64,000 bases of DNA, taken from NCBI GenBank assembly GCA_020171895.1, contig JAIVAN010000009.1, forward strand, positions 124,001 through 188,000. Reading direction: 5' to 3'. How positions within the stretch are numbered: position 1 is the first letter of the stretch; each line of letters opens with the position of its first letter. A program made the position numbers and the translations under genes. This document shows positions 53,585 through 61,509 of this stretch, piece after piece. The DNA comes from Bacillus timonensis. Lineage in GTDB: Bacteria > Bacillota > Bacilli > Bacillales > Bacillaceae_L. The notes under the pieces were generated by a model. That model worked only from the letters and a program-made list of their open reading frames with translations, did no database searches and was not told where the DNA came from.

Positions 53585-54493
53585 TTATTCTATTAACTTC
53601 ACTCCATATAACGTACCGACACCCGTTCCACCAATTTCTCCAGGCGAAACCATTTTTAGGAATTGCCCTTTAATACTTTTTGAAGCGTTTTCGATATGAC
53701 TAATCCAATAGGCGGCTAATCCAATAACCTCTACTTCATCCTTCCCTTTGACACCTTCCCATTTATTGATAATCACAACAAAAATGACGCGATCACATGA
53801 ATTATCGGCAGTGTCAGGGCTTTGGCAGTGGGGCTTGTATTTATCATTATCAATGAGTGTTTCAATCGCATCCTTCACTGGTCCCCAATTTTCTCCTGGC
53901 TTTGTTTCTTGATATTTATTCCCAACCTCAATAGGGCTTCCATTTAAAATGCCATCTTTTAGCCCCGCTGCTCCTTTTCCATTTATATCGAGAAAACCAC
54001 AATTTCCGTGATGAACTCCCGTATTTTCACATTTCAGGTCTTTTCCGTTTGGCACATCCTTTTTTTCAACTGCTATCGGGGCTACACCGGTTGAAGACTT
54101 TATTAAACTAACTTGCGCCTTTGCACTAGCACTAACCGTCACATCATCGATTCCTACTACCTTTGCAAACGTCATTGGCACGACAGAGCTTCTAGCCACT
54201 TTTATAGCATGACTCGTAATCGTGATATGTTCATTTTTAATTGGAAAACCATTTTCCTTCGCAATCTCTTTCGCGATGTTGGACGCTTTAGCTTCACTTG
54301 TTAAGATCCCTTGTGCACCTGCTAATGCTGCTGCATCCATTGCATTTTGCAAAATGCTTTTTTCATGATAAAGCCTTCCTACATCAATCACTAAAGCAGT
54401 TATCCCTAGTAAAAAGGTAATACTTAGGGCAAAAAGAACCATTATATTTCCTTTTTCATTGTTTAAAAGGGTACGGATGTTTTTCATCATCAT
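53585..54493 (-). CDS. tadG: TadG-like pilus assembly protein
   Basis: A 302-aa protein with the TadG N-terminal prepilin-like region EKGNIMVLFALSITFLLGITALVIDVGRLYHEKS and an exposed C-terminal domain with three or four Cys (CENTGVHHGNCG, HCQSPDTADNSC). It is much shorter than many TadG proteins. Starts in an ATGA overlap with tadE. Probably a minor pilin or anchor. Confidence 0.87.
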   Translation of the reverse strand: MMMKNIRTLLNNEKGNIMVLFALSITFLLGITALVIDVGRLYHEKSILQNAMDAAALAGAQGILTSEAKASNIAKEIAKENGFPIKNEHITITSHAIKVARSSVVPMTFAKVVGIDDVTVSASAKAQVSLIKSSTGVAPIAVEKKDVPNGKDLKCENTGVHHGNCGFLDINGKGAAGLKDGILNGSPIEVGNKYQETKPGENWGPVKDAIETLIDNDKYKPHCQSPDTADNSCDRVIFVVIINKWEGVKGKDEVEVIGLAAYWISHIENASKSIKGQFLKMVSPGEIGGTGVGTLYGVKLIE

Positions 54494-54864
54494 TCAATCC
54501 TCATCACAGTTGATGTTTTTAGGGAAATAGGACCCGTAATACTTGAAATGACAGGTGTTAGGAAGGAAATTGGGTAGGTGATGGTCACTGTCACTTGACT
54601 TCCGGAGGATTTCGTTCCATTTGGAGTCACACTTACTTGATCAGCCGTTAAGCTAATGCTAGAGGCTTGCGCTACTGCGACTGATACAATCGTTGAATCG
54701 TCCTTCCCGATGCTTGCTATTCGAGCTGCTTCCCTTCCTGCATGATCAATTGTTAAATACGCATGGAAAACACGGCCAAAATCAACAATGGCAAATAACA
54801 GAAGAATAAATATCGGAATAACTAAAGCAAACTCGACCATGGATTGCCCTTTTTCTGACCTCAC
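54490..54864 (-). CDS. tadE: TadE-like pseudopilin
   Basis: A 124-aa pseudopilin with RSEKGQSMVEFALVIPIFILLLFAIVDFG, an N-terminal hydrophobic helix preceded by the Gly-type prepilin cleavage context, and a beta-rich C-terminal part. Starts at GTG 54864 overlapping the peptidase stop (GTGA) with AGGAGGAGGG upstream. Expected substrate of the TadV-like peptidase. Confidence 0.88.
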   Translation of the reverse strand: MRSEKGQSMVEFALVIPIFILLLFAIVDFGRVFHAYLTIDHAGREAARIASIGKDDSTIVSVAVAQASSISLTADQVSVTPNGTKSSGSQVTVTITYPISFLTPVISSITGPISLKTSTVMRIE

Positions 54865-55367
54865 CCTATCCCTCCTCCTATAAAAACAGCAAGCAGCGTC
54901 CCAAGTGCAATCGGTACACCGTACGGAAACGTTATTTTCGTTTTTTCATCTTGATTCATGACGCTGTTACCAGCTAACAGATTAAAAACTATATGTTTAG
55001 GGGAGAAGAATAAGCTCCGAATCCCTCTTTTTTTCACGATTAAAATAAGTGCGATCAGTCCGCCTATTAGTGCTGTATAGAGAAAGGACTGAAGTACAAC
55101 GTCCACACCCGTCAACGCACCTATCGCGGCCATCAATTTCACATCTCCTGCCCCCATGCCACCTAATAGGTAAGGAATGAGGAGTAAGCCGAGTCCTACG
55201 AGGAAACCTTTTCCACTGAATAAAAACCCCTCTAGTCCGTTTGTAATAGTGTAAAAGATGAAGCCAATGATTATAGTCGGGAAAGTAACGATGTTTAAAA
55301 TTTTTCGTTGACGAATATCAGTAAAAAGGGAAGTCGTAATTGTTAATATAAGAATTGTGTAAATCAT
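54861..55367 (-). CDS. tadV: A24 prepilin peptidase (TadV/CpaA)
   Basis: A 168-aa membrane aspartyl protease with about six helices; catalytic Asp near TDIRQRKI at the N terminus and Asp in GGMGAGDVKLMAAIG. Processes Flp, TadE and TadG. Ribosome site AAAGAGG. Confidence 0.9.
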   Translation of the reverse strand: MIYTILILTITTSLFTDIRQRKILNIVTFPTIIIGFIFYTITNGLEGFLFSGKGFLVGLGLLLIPYLLGGMGAGDVKLMAAIGALTGVDVVLQSFLYTALIGGLIALILIVKKRGIRSLFFSPKHIVFNLLAGNSVMNQDEKTKITFPYGVPIALGTLLAVFIGGGIG

Positions 55368-55396
55368 ATTTAAACCTCTTTTTAATTTTAAGATTT

Positions 55397-55419
55397 ATAC
55401 CCCACCATAAGTGGGGTAT
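55397..55419 (-). terminator. attenuator hairpin between flp and tadV
   Basis: Perfect 9-bp stem ATACCCCAC/GTGGGGTAT (loop CATAA) in the 104-nt flp-tadV gap, with only a short weak T-containing tail. It is likely partial termination or an mRNA-stability element giving more pilin than assembly proteins. Confidence 0.6.
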
Positions 55420-55471
55420 ATGCATATTCAAGAGACTATTAAATTATTATCTGTTTTTGAATTATATAATT

Positions 55472-55663
55472 TCAGCCTTCTGCTCCTGTTCCTGTTGTTT
55501 TAGTAAATGAACTTACTACCGATCTTATCAATGAGTCTATTCTTTCACCTAACACAAAAAATGCCGCCACAGCAACAACTGCGACTCCAGCTAAAATCAA
55601 CCCATACTCCGCCATCCCTTGCCCCTCTTCTTCTCTTACTAAATTCATCAGTTTGTTTAACAT
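55472..55663 (-). CDS. flp: Flp-type pilin
   Basis: A 63-aa pilin with the Flp box EEGQGMAEYGLILAGVAVVAV, processing expected at the Gly/Gln-Gly site with conserved Glu-Tyr, followed by a 20-residue hydrophobic helix and a short polar tail. The start is ATG 55663 with GGGAGGAAAAAAG; 21 upstream codons lie before this site. First gene of the nine-gene tad operon. Confidence 0.93.
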   Translation of the reverse strand: MLNKLMNLVREEEGQGMAEYGLILAGVAVVAVAAFFVLGERIDSLIRSVVSSFTKTTGTGAEG

Positions 55664-55805
55664 CTTTTTTCCTCCCTTTTTTGTTTTATGGCTACTGAAC
55701 TTAAAAAACGTTCGATATGTGGTCATTTAAGCTAGTTACCAATAGTTTGTAGATGCATTCTCTATTAAGAACATCTGTAATTAATCATAATGGGAGGCAA
55801 CAAAA

Positions 55806-55865
55806 ATGTATACATTTTCCATTCGTAAAAATCTGTCATTTTTCGCTATTGAGAACAAATGGTGA
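55806..55865 (+). CDS. possible 19-aa leader ORF upstream of the DUF192 gene
   Basis: GGGAGG precedes ATG 55806 and a 19-codon frame (MYTFSIRKNLSFFAIENKW) ending 44 nt before the DUF192 start. It may be a leader peptide or chance. Confidence 0.25.
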   Translation: MYTFSIRKNLSFFAIENKW

Positions 55866-55909
55866 TTTACTTATAGTAAAAGTAACGAATAAAGATGGAG
55901 GATTGAGTG

Positions 55910-56251
55910 ATGGAAAATCAAGTAGTAGAGGGTAAGGAGCAAACGATCTCATACCGTATTTCAAGAGCTGATACATTTGGTAAGCGTCTAAGAGGGTTAA
56001 TGTTTCGAAAGAAACCACTTCATGAGGAGGGTCTTTGGATACTTCCGTGTAACTCAATCCATATGTGCTTTATGCAGTTTTCGATTGATGTCGTTTTTCT
56101 AGATCAAAATAAGAGGATTGTAAAACTAGTAGAAAATCTAAAACCATGGAGGATGATACCACCTGTAAGGAATGCTCAATCAGTGATTGAGCTCCCGATT
56201 GGAGCGATCCAGAAGTATTCCTTCCAGGTTGGAGAGTCTATTAAACTATGA
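55910..56251 (+). CDS. DUF192 family protein
   Basis: A 113-aa protein with the DUF192 landmarks: GLMFRK, WILPCNSIHMCFMQFSIDVVFLD and IELPIGA. Function of the family is unknown to me. GGAGG (55898-55902) sets the ATG at 55910. No signal peptide, unlike some relatives. It is divergent from the tad operon. Confidence 0.85.
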   Translation: MENQVVEGKEQTISYRISRADTFGKRLRGLMFRKKPLHEEGLWILPCNSIHMCFMQFSIDVVFLDQNKRIVKLVENLKPWRMIPPVRNAQSVIELPIGAIQKYSFQVGESIKL

Positions 56252-56298
56252 ATGTGTTGTATTTGGTAAATTAACTAATCACTTCATAGTGCACACAA

Positions 56299-56332
56299 AA
56301 AAACGGCAAACCAATTTGGTAAGCCGTTTTTT
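56299..56332. terminator. bidirectional terminator
   Basis: AAAACGGC-aa-ACCAA pairs with TTGGT-aa-GCCGTTTT between converging genes, with A/T runs on both sides. Confidence 0.85.
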
Positions 56333-56344
56333 ACTGTGTGAAGG

Positions 56345-56824
56345 TTACTTTGCTGTAAATGTAGCAGGCATGACAACAGCAATTACTTCTCCTCTTGCAC
56401 ATAGAGTATCCTCTGCATATACCTCGGTCTCTATCTTCCATTTCTTCGGATGGATTTCATGGATGGTACCAACTGCTTTTAATGGTACTCCCTCTGGAGT
56501 AGGTTTCAAGAAGTCAACATGTAATGAACCAGTTACAAATCGAGGTGGCTCTGATTCATCTCCTACTTCATGTCCATTTTTCTTATGTAGGGCAAGTGCT
56601 GCTGAACCTGTTCCGTGACAATCGATAAGAGAAGCAATTAATCCACCATAAACAAAGCCTGGTATGGCTTTATGCTCAGGCTTCGGTGTGTAGATGGTAA
56701 CCGTTTGTTCTCCTTGCCAGCCTGTTCTGAAATGATGACCGTCATCATTTAAACGGCCACACCCATAGCACCACGCAAAATCATCTGGATACACGTCTTG
56801 AATCGCATTTACTATTTTCTCCAT
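56345..56824 (-). CDS. PaaI-type hotdog thioesterase
   Basis: A 159-aa hotdog protein: ...FAWCYGCGRLNDDGHHFR, YGGLIASLIDCHGTGSAAL (helix with catalytic Asp/Glu position) and LHVDFLKPTPEG. An N-terminal CYGCG segment is present, as in related cytoplasmic thioesterases. It probably hydrolyses an acyl-CoA. Ribosome site AAAGGAGGG. Confidence 0.82.
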   Translation of the reverse strand: MEKIVNAIQDVYPDDFAWCYGCGRLNDDGHHFRTGWQGEQTVTIYTPKPEHKAIPGFVYGGLIASLIDCHGTGSAALALHKKNGHEVGDESEPPRFVTGSLHVDFLKPTPEGVPLKAVGTIHEIHPKKWKIETEVYAEDTLCARGEVIAVVMPATFTAK

Positions 56825-56916
56825 AACCTTCCCTCCTTTAATAATAGATTAACATAATTTACTAAAGTTGGAATGTCTAGACCTATAATCTTTTTTCACA
56901 GCCATCTCTTTTTCTT

Positions 56917-57864
56917 TTATGGATGTGCAACAATTAGTTCAAGCTCTCCATTTAATTCAAATTGTCCCATTTCATATGGAAGAATGAAATGATCACCTTT
57001 TCTAATGGTAAAAACATGATTGTTAGCAACTAGCGTTCCTTCTCCATTAAGTACACTCGCCACTTGGAAACCATGGTTTTGCTCCATCTCCAAATGATTA
57101 TGGATACTCCATTTATAAACAGTAAAGTAATGATTTTTTACAAATGTCGTTATTGTAGCGTTTTTCAACTGGATTGTGGATTGCTTTAACTCTTCCTTTT
57201 GATGAGAGATTGTCGTAACATCTATCGCTTTATCAATATGTAAATCTCGTAATTTGCCATCCTTATCTCGACGATTATAATCATACACCCTGTAAGTTGT
57301 ATCTGAGCTTTGTTGGGTTTCTAGTACTAGCGTTCCTTTACACAATGCATGAATTGTTCCACTAGGCACATAAAAGAAATCACCGGGTTTAATTTTCACT
57401 CTTTGTAATAGCCTATCCCAACGTCTCTCCTTCATCATTTCAATAAGTTCTTTTTTTGTTTTTGCAGTGTGGCCCAAAATTAATTCAGCATCCTTTTCGC
57501 AATCAATGATATACCAGCACTCTGTTTTTCCTAGCTCCCCATTTTCATAAGTTTTCGCATATGCATCATCAGGATGTACTTGCACTGACAAGTCATCATT
57601 AGCATCTAGTATTTTGGTTAGTAACGGGAACTTTTCACTAGAATGATAGCCGAAAAGACGTTTATGTTTTGCCCATAACTCTGCTAATGTCATTCCTTCA
57701 AAGGGTCCAAAACGAACAACACTTTCTCCATTCTGATGAGCAGAAATGGCCCAACACTCACCCGTATTCTCAGAAGGAATTTGATAACCATACTTCGCCC
57801 TTAACCTGTTTCCTCCCCAAATCCTCTCTTGAAAACTAGGACGCAGAAAAATAGGTTCTTTCAT
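56917..57864 (-). CDS. manA: mannose-6-phosphate isomerase, class I
   Basis: A 315-aa zinc cupin enzyme interconverting mannose-6-P and fructose-6-P. Motifs: RIWGGNRL, VQVHPDD (zinc His), KTECWYI and PSGTIHAL. The start is ATG 57864 with AAAGGGTGG; GTG 57873 overlaps that site. It can supply mannose-type precursors to the neighbouring polysaccharide cluster. Confidence 0.93.
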   Translation of the reverse strand: MKEPIFLRPSFQERIWGGNRLRAKYGYQIPSENTGECWAISAHQNGESVVRFGPFEGMTLAELWAKHKRLFGYHSSEKFPLLTKILDANDDLSVQVHPDDAYAKTYENGELGKTECWYIIDCEKDAELILGHTAKTKKELIEMMKERRWDRLLQRVKIKPGDFFYVPSGTIHALCKGTLVLETQQSSDTTYRVYDYNRRDKDGKLRDLHIDKAIDVTTISHQKEELKQSTIQLKNATITTFVKNHYFTVYKWSIHNHLEMEQNHGFQVASVLNGEGTLVANNHVFTIRKGDHFILPYEMGQFELNGELELIVAHP

Positions 57865-57965
57865 ATATTCCACCCTTTCAACTCTATTTTTTCAAATAAG
57901 ACAATTAAACCTGTTATTTATAAAATATAAGATTTTCTTTATAACGAACAAAAAGAGCATATCAA

Positions 57966-58037
57966 GTGCACCCGCGAAAGCGAGAGTCCTGCAACGAAGG
58001 TTAACACACCTTATATAGCGTAGTATTTTCAGGGTAG
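57966..58037 (-). repeat. truncated GC-rich repeat, copy G
   Basis: Reverse-oriented left end: CTACCCTGAAAATA (from 58037), GTGTTAACC (58007-57999), CGTTGCAGGACTCTCGCTTTC, then similarity stops in the first core stem. It sits between manA and the first glycosyltransferase gene. Confidence 0.8.
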
Positions 58038-58053
58038 CCCTAAAATGATTAGC

Positions 58054-59205
58054 CTACTTCTCTTTCACGGCTTCAACCCTTACTTTTCTTTTCTGAGATC
58101 TGCCATTCAAATATGCATCTTGATAGATTTCCTTAAAGTGATTTACGGTTGTGTTCCAAGAATTTTTCCTTGCTCTCTCAATTGCCTCTTCCTTTAATCC
58201 TTTATGATTACTTCTTAAAACAGTTTTCATCTTTGCTACAACCGCATCCATATCATCAAAATTTAATAAGTATCCATTCTCTCCATCATCTACCATCTTT
58301 TTAAAGGACGGAATACTGTTTAAAAGCGGTATTCTCCCTGCTGCCATTGCCTCTAACGAAGACAATCCAAACCCTTCATACTCTGAGGCCGATATAAAAT
58401 ACGTGCATTGAGCCATTTCCTTTAGCAGCTCTTCCTGAGATAAAGCTTCCATTATTTCTACATGATTAGAAATTTCATATTCCTGAATTTGCTTCACATA
58501 ATCTTTTTTCAGCTGGTCAAAATCCTTCCCTACTATTGATAAATGAATATCAGGAAAATCTGCCTTTAATTCTTTTATAACTTCCAATAATTTATCGATG
58601 CGTTTATTGTTTGAGAATCTACCAACAAATATCATCCGATTTTTCTTTCCTGGTTTTTCTGAAATCTTGTGATACGTATCAAAATCAATCCCACATTCAA
58701 TTAAACTCGTTTTATCAGGAGCTAATGGTTTGAACGAATTATAATCATTTTGACTGACAGCCACTACTTTGTTTGTCTGTTTTAAGCTAAGCTTCGTGAT
58801 TGTCTGAAAATGCAACTTTTTGTATAGAAGGAAATTTTTTGTGTGAAAAAAACCACCATGTGTCGTAAGAATAATAGGTTTTCTGTGGAATATTTTTAAG
58901 AAAGCTAAATAATCGAAGAAGAAGTCAACCCCGTGGATGTGAATAATATCAAATTTTGCTAGATACTTAATAGTAGAGAGCGCAATTGGATATCTCCTTG
59001 AACCAAAGTAAGGAATTCTTGTCACTTTAATTCCGTTAATTTCACTATGTGATGAAAATCTCTCTCCGTTTGAAAAATCCCTATCTAAAGTAAGAACCTC
59101 TGACACTATGCCCAACTTTTGTAAATGCATAGAAAAGTTATCTACATAGTTTTCCATGCCACCTATTACCGGCTTATATTGCCTTACAACCTGTAAAACT
59201 TTCAA
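58054..59205 (-). CDS. family 4 glycosyltransferase
   Basis: A 383-aa GT4 (GT-B fold) enzyme: N-terminal MKVLQVVRQYKPVIGGMENY, RMIFVGRFSNNKRIDKLLE and the EX7E region SASEYEGFGLSSLEAMA. TTG 59205 fits the AAGGGG site and the typical N terminus best (GTG 59214 is the alternative). Cytoplasmic face of the membrane; probably adds a sugar to a polysaccharide repeat unit. Confidence 0.87.
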   Translation of the reverse strand: MKVLQVVRQYKPVIGGMENYVDNFSMHLQKLGIVSEVLTLDRDFSNGERFSSHSEINGIKVTRIPYFGSRRYPIALSTIKYLAKFDIIHIHGVDFFFDYLAFLKIFHRKPIILTTHGGFFHTKNFLLYKKLHFQTITKLSLKQTNKVVAVSQNDYNSFKPLAPDKTSLIECGIDFDTYHKISEKPGKKNRMIFVGRFSNNKRIDKLLEVIKELKADFPDIHLSIVGKDFDQLKKDYVKQIQEYEISNHVEIMEALSQEELLKEMAQCTYFISASEYEGFGLSSLEAMAAGRIPLLNSIPSFKKMVDDGENGYLLNFDDMDAVVAKMKTVLRSNHKGLKEEAIERARKNSWNTTVNHFKEIYQDAYLNGRSQKRKVRVEAVKEK

Positions 59206-59259
59206 CTCTAACACCCCTTTTTAGTAACATACTTTTTTTCTCTAATATGCATTATCTAC

Positions 59260-60027
59260 TTACCCAGTTCCTTTCAATGAAGAGGAAGATTTGAATTTAT
59301 TTTTATAAATATAATAAAAAAAGATGACATTTCCGACGATATACCTCTTCCACATCCTTTTAGGTTCAAGTACTAACCGAAAAAACCATTCTAGCTTTAA
59401 CCTTCTAAAAAATTTCGGAGCACGTGTTAGTCTACCAGACTCAAAGTCTATGTATGCACCGACCGCCAGCATCACACGTGCATTTAACACATCCTTATTT
59501 TCCGCGATCCATAGTTCCTGTATTGGAACACTTCTTCCCACAACTAGAATATCCGGATTAGCTTCATTGATTTTCCGTACAACAGCATCATTATCTTTTT
59601 CATTAAAGTATCCATGATGGCAACCAACAATATTAATACCAGGAAATTTTTTCTTTAAACTATCTGCTGCCTTCTCTGCAATTTCCTGGGCAGTTCCTAA
59701 TAAAAAAACGGGATGGTTCCTTTTTGCAGCTTGCTCTAGAAGCTTTGGAAGTAAATCTGTACCTGTTAATTCCTCTTTTAACTTAAATCCAAATATTTTT
59801 GCACCAAGGTGGATTCCAAACCCATCTGGTAGCAATACATTTACATCTTGGAGGGTTTTTAAATAATTTCTTTTTTTGTGGGCCAAATTGTAGCAATGAA
59901 CGTTTAAGAAAGATACAGTTGTTTTTATCCCGCCCTCTATGCGTTCATTTATCTCCTCTAGAAAATCCTTCGTACAATAGTTATCCATAAAGATATTCTT
60001 TCCAATATCAATTCGTTTTTTTTGCAA
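59260..60027 (-). CDS. WecG/TagA/CpsF family glycosyltransferase (GT26)
   Basis: A 255-aa GT26 enzyme. Conserved NVHCYNLAHK, VLLPDGFGIHLGAKI, DILVVGRSVPIQELWI and a basic, amphipathic C-terminal tail for membrane association. TagA relatives add N-acetylmannosamine to undecaprenyl-PP-GlcNAc in teichoic acid synthesis; here it is more likely part of an exopolysaccharide unit. TTG start at 60027 with GAGGG eight bases upstream. Confidence 0.87.
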   Translation of the reverse strand: MQKKRIDIGKNIFMDNYCTKDFLEEINERIEGGIKTTVSFLNVHCYNLAHKKRNYLKTLQDVNVLLPDGFGIHLGAKIFGFKLKEELTGTDLLPKLLEQAAKRNHPVFLLGTAQEIAEKAADSLKKKFPGINIVGCHHGYFNEKDNDAVVRKINEANPDILVVGRSVPIQELWIAENKDVLNARVMLAVGAYIDFESGRLTRAPKFFRRLKLEWFFRLVLEPKRMWKRYIVGNVIFFYYIYKNKFKSSSSLKGTG

Positions 60028-60052
60028 CCACTTATCCCTCCAATATTTATTT

Positions 60053-60255
60053 GTTCTTAATAAAGTATGACTAAGAGGGTTATAAATATTAAATTACATT
60101 CTCTCTAAGAATACAAGACTTTAAAATACTTTATTAAGAACATATTTTTATTATACATAACTTATTAAAGAACAAAAGTATATTTTTTTAAAAAAAGTCT
60201 ATAAAACTAATCGTTGAAAAGTTGAAAAACACATAATACGTTCTTTACAAAGAAC
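60053..60255. promoter_or_regulatory. cluster of SinR-like GTTCTYT boxes in the divergent glycosyltransferase promoter region
   Basis: Exact boxes: AAAGAAC 60167-60173, GTTCTTT 60240-60246 and AAAGAAC 60249-60255, the last two forming an inverted pair GTTCTTT-AC-AAAGAAC. One-mismatch boxes lie in a perfect 17-bp inverted repeat (60052-60068 with 60126-60142, containing GTTCTTA and TAAGAAC). GTTCTYT is the published SinR consensus at Bacillus biofilm promoters. No sinR gene is in the window. Confidence 0.55.
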
Positions 60256-60321
60256 ATTCTATGCACTATATTAGTAGAAGAACAGTCGGAATATTTACTA
60301 AATAGGAAGGAGGTACCTGAC

Positions 60322-61509
60322 ATTAAGAAAAATATTGCTTATGTAAGCCACGCTAAGGAATTAGGAGGGGCTGAGTATAATCTACTTGACTTAATGAAAG
60401 ATATAGAGTTGATGCAAGTAAACCCTTATATTATTAGTCCAGCTAATAGTGAGCTTAAAAGCCAGCTCAAAAATCAACAAGGGATTAACTTCTATTCCCA
60501 TCCTTTACAGAGGGTAAATCCACTGAAGGGTGTTAAAAATATCTTTTCTTTCATTAGAGGAATCTTTTCACTCTCGTCATATTTCAGACAAAACATTGAA
60601 ATCGTTCATACTTGTTCTTACCGGGGTACTTTATATGGACTATTTGCAGGTAGGATGGCAGGAAAAAAAACTGTATGGCATGTCCATGATATCCACAAAA
60701 GTTTCTTTTATAGAAAATTGATGCCTTTGTTAGCAGACCAAATTATTGTCGTCTCAAAGGCTGTTGGAAAACAATTTTCAGCATCTACTCAGAATAAAAA
60801 GGTAACTGTTATTTACAATGGTGTTGATTTACATATTTTCCAGCCCAGTAAAGTAAAGGGAACAATTAAAGAAGAGCTTCATTTAGATGATAACGCGTTA
60901 CTAATTGGAACAGTAGGAAGACTAGCTAGATGGAAAGGACAGCATCATATAATAGAGGCATTTCCAGAAGTACTACAACTATTTCCACACTCACACCTTA
61001 TCATTGCGGGAGATTCTATCTTTACGAAAAAAGGCTATAAAGAAAGCTTAAAAGCACTTGTTATTCAAAAAGGGTTAACAGACCATGTGCATTTCTTAGG
61101 TCAAAGAACTGATATCCCTAATATTATGAAATCACTAGATTTATTTATTAACTTTTCTAAGGAAGAGCCTTTTGGAAGGGTTATTACAGAAGCAATGGCT
61201 ATGGAAACGTCAGTTATTGTAGCTGACTCAGGAGGTGCACCAGAAATTATAAAAGGTCAGGATTGTGGTCTTATTGTAAAAACTGGAGATAGTAAAGAAT
61301 TAGCTAATGCTATGATTCAACTATTACATTTAACTCCTGAAGAAAGATTAATCAAAGGAAAAAATGGTAGAAGAAAAGTCCTGAGTAACTTCGATTCTAG
61401 TGAAATATCGAGAAAGGTTCAACTCGTATACGATCGCATGTATAGCAATAAGAAGCCTATTCTAGACACAAAAGGATTACAATCTGATTTTTCTAGGGGT
61501 AAGGATTAA
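60322..61509 (+). CDS. family 4 glycosyltransferase with ATT start codon
   Basis: A 395-aa GT4 enzyme. No ATG, GTG or TTG occurs in frame between the upstream stop (60223) and an internal ATG at 60394. The conserved N terminus IAYVSHAKELGGAEYN lies before that ATG, and GGAGGT is placed seven bases before ATT 60322. Later motifs: GTVGRLARWKGQHHIIEAF and FSKEEPFGRVITEAMA. If ATG 60394 were used the donor-fold N terminus would be lost. Overlaps the flippase gene by TAATG. Confidence 0.85.
   Translation: MKKNIAYVSHAKELGGAEYNLLDLMKDIELMQVNPYIISPANSELKSQLKNQQGINFYSHPLQRVNPLKGVKNIFSFIRGIFSLSSYFRQNIEIVHTCSYRGTLYGLFAGRMAGKKTVWHVHDIHKSFFYRKLMPLLADQIIVVSKAVGKQFSASTQNKKVTVIYNGVDLHIFQPSKVKGTIKEELHLDDNALLIGTVGRLARWKGQHHIIEAFPEVLQLFPHSHLIIAGDSIFTKKGYKESLKALVIQKGLTDHVHFLGQRTDIPNIMKSLDLFINFSKEEPFGRVITEAMAMETSVIVADSGGAPEIIKGQDCGLIVKTGDSKELANAMIQLLHLTPEERLIKGKNGRRKVLSNFDSSEISRKVQLVYDRMYSNKKPILDTKGLQSDFSRGKD

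Noticed and set aside
55770-55860. SinR boxes in the tad-DUF192 intergenic region
   Set aside because: Only TAAGAAC and TGAGAAC, each with one mismatch and not in an inverted pair, so too weak to claim.
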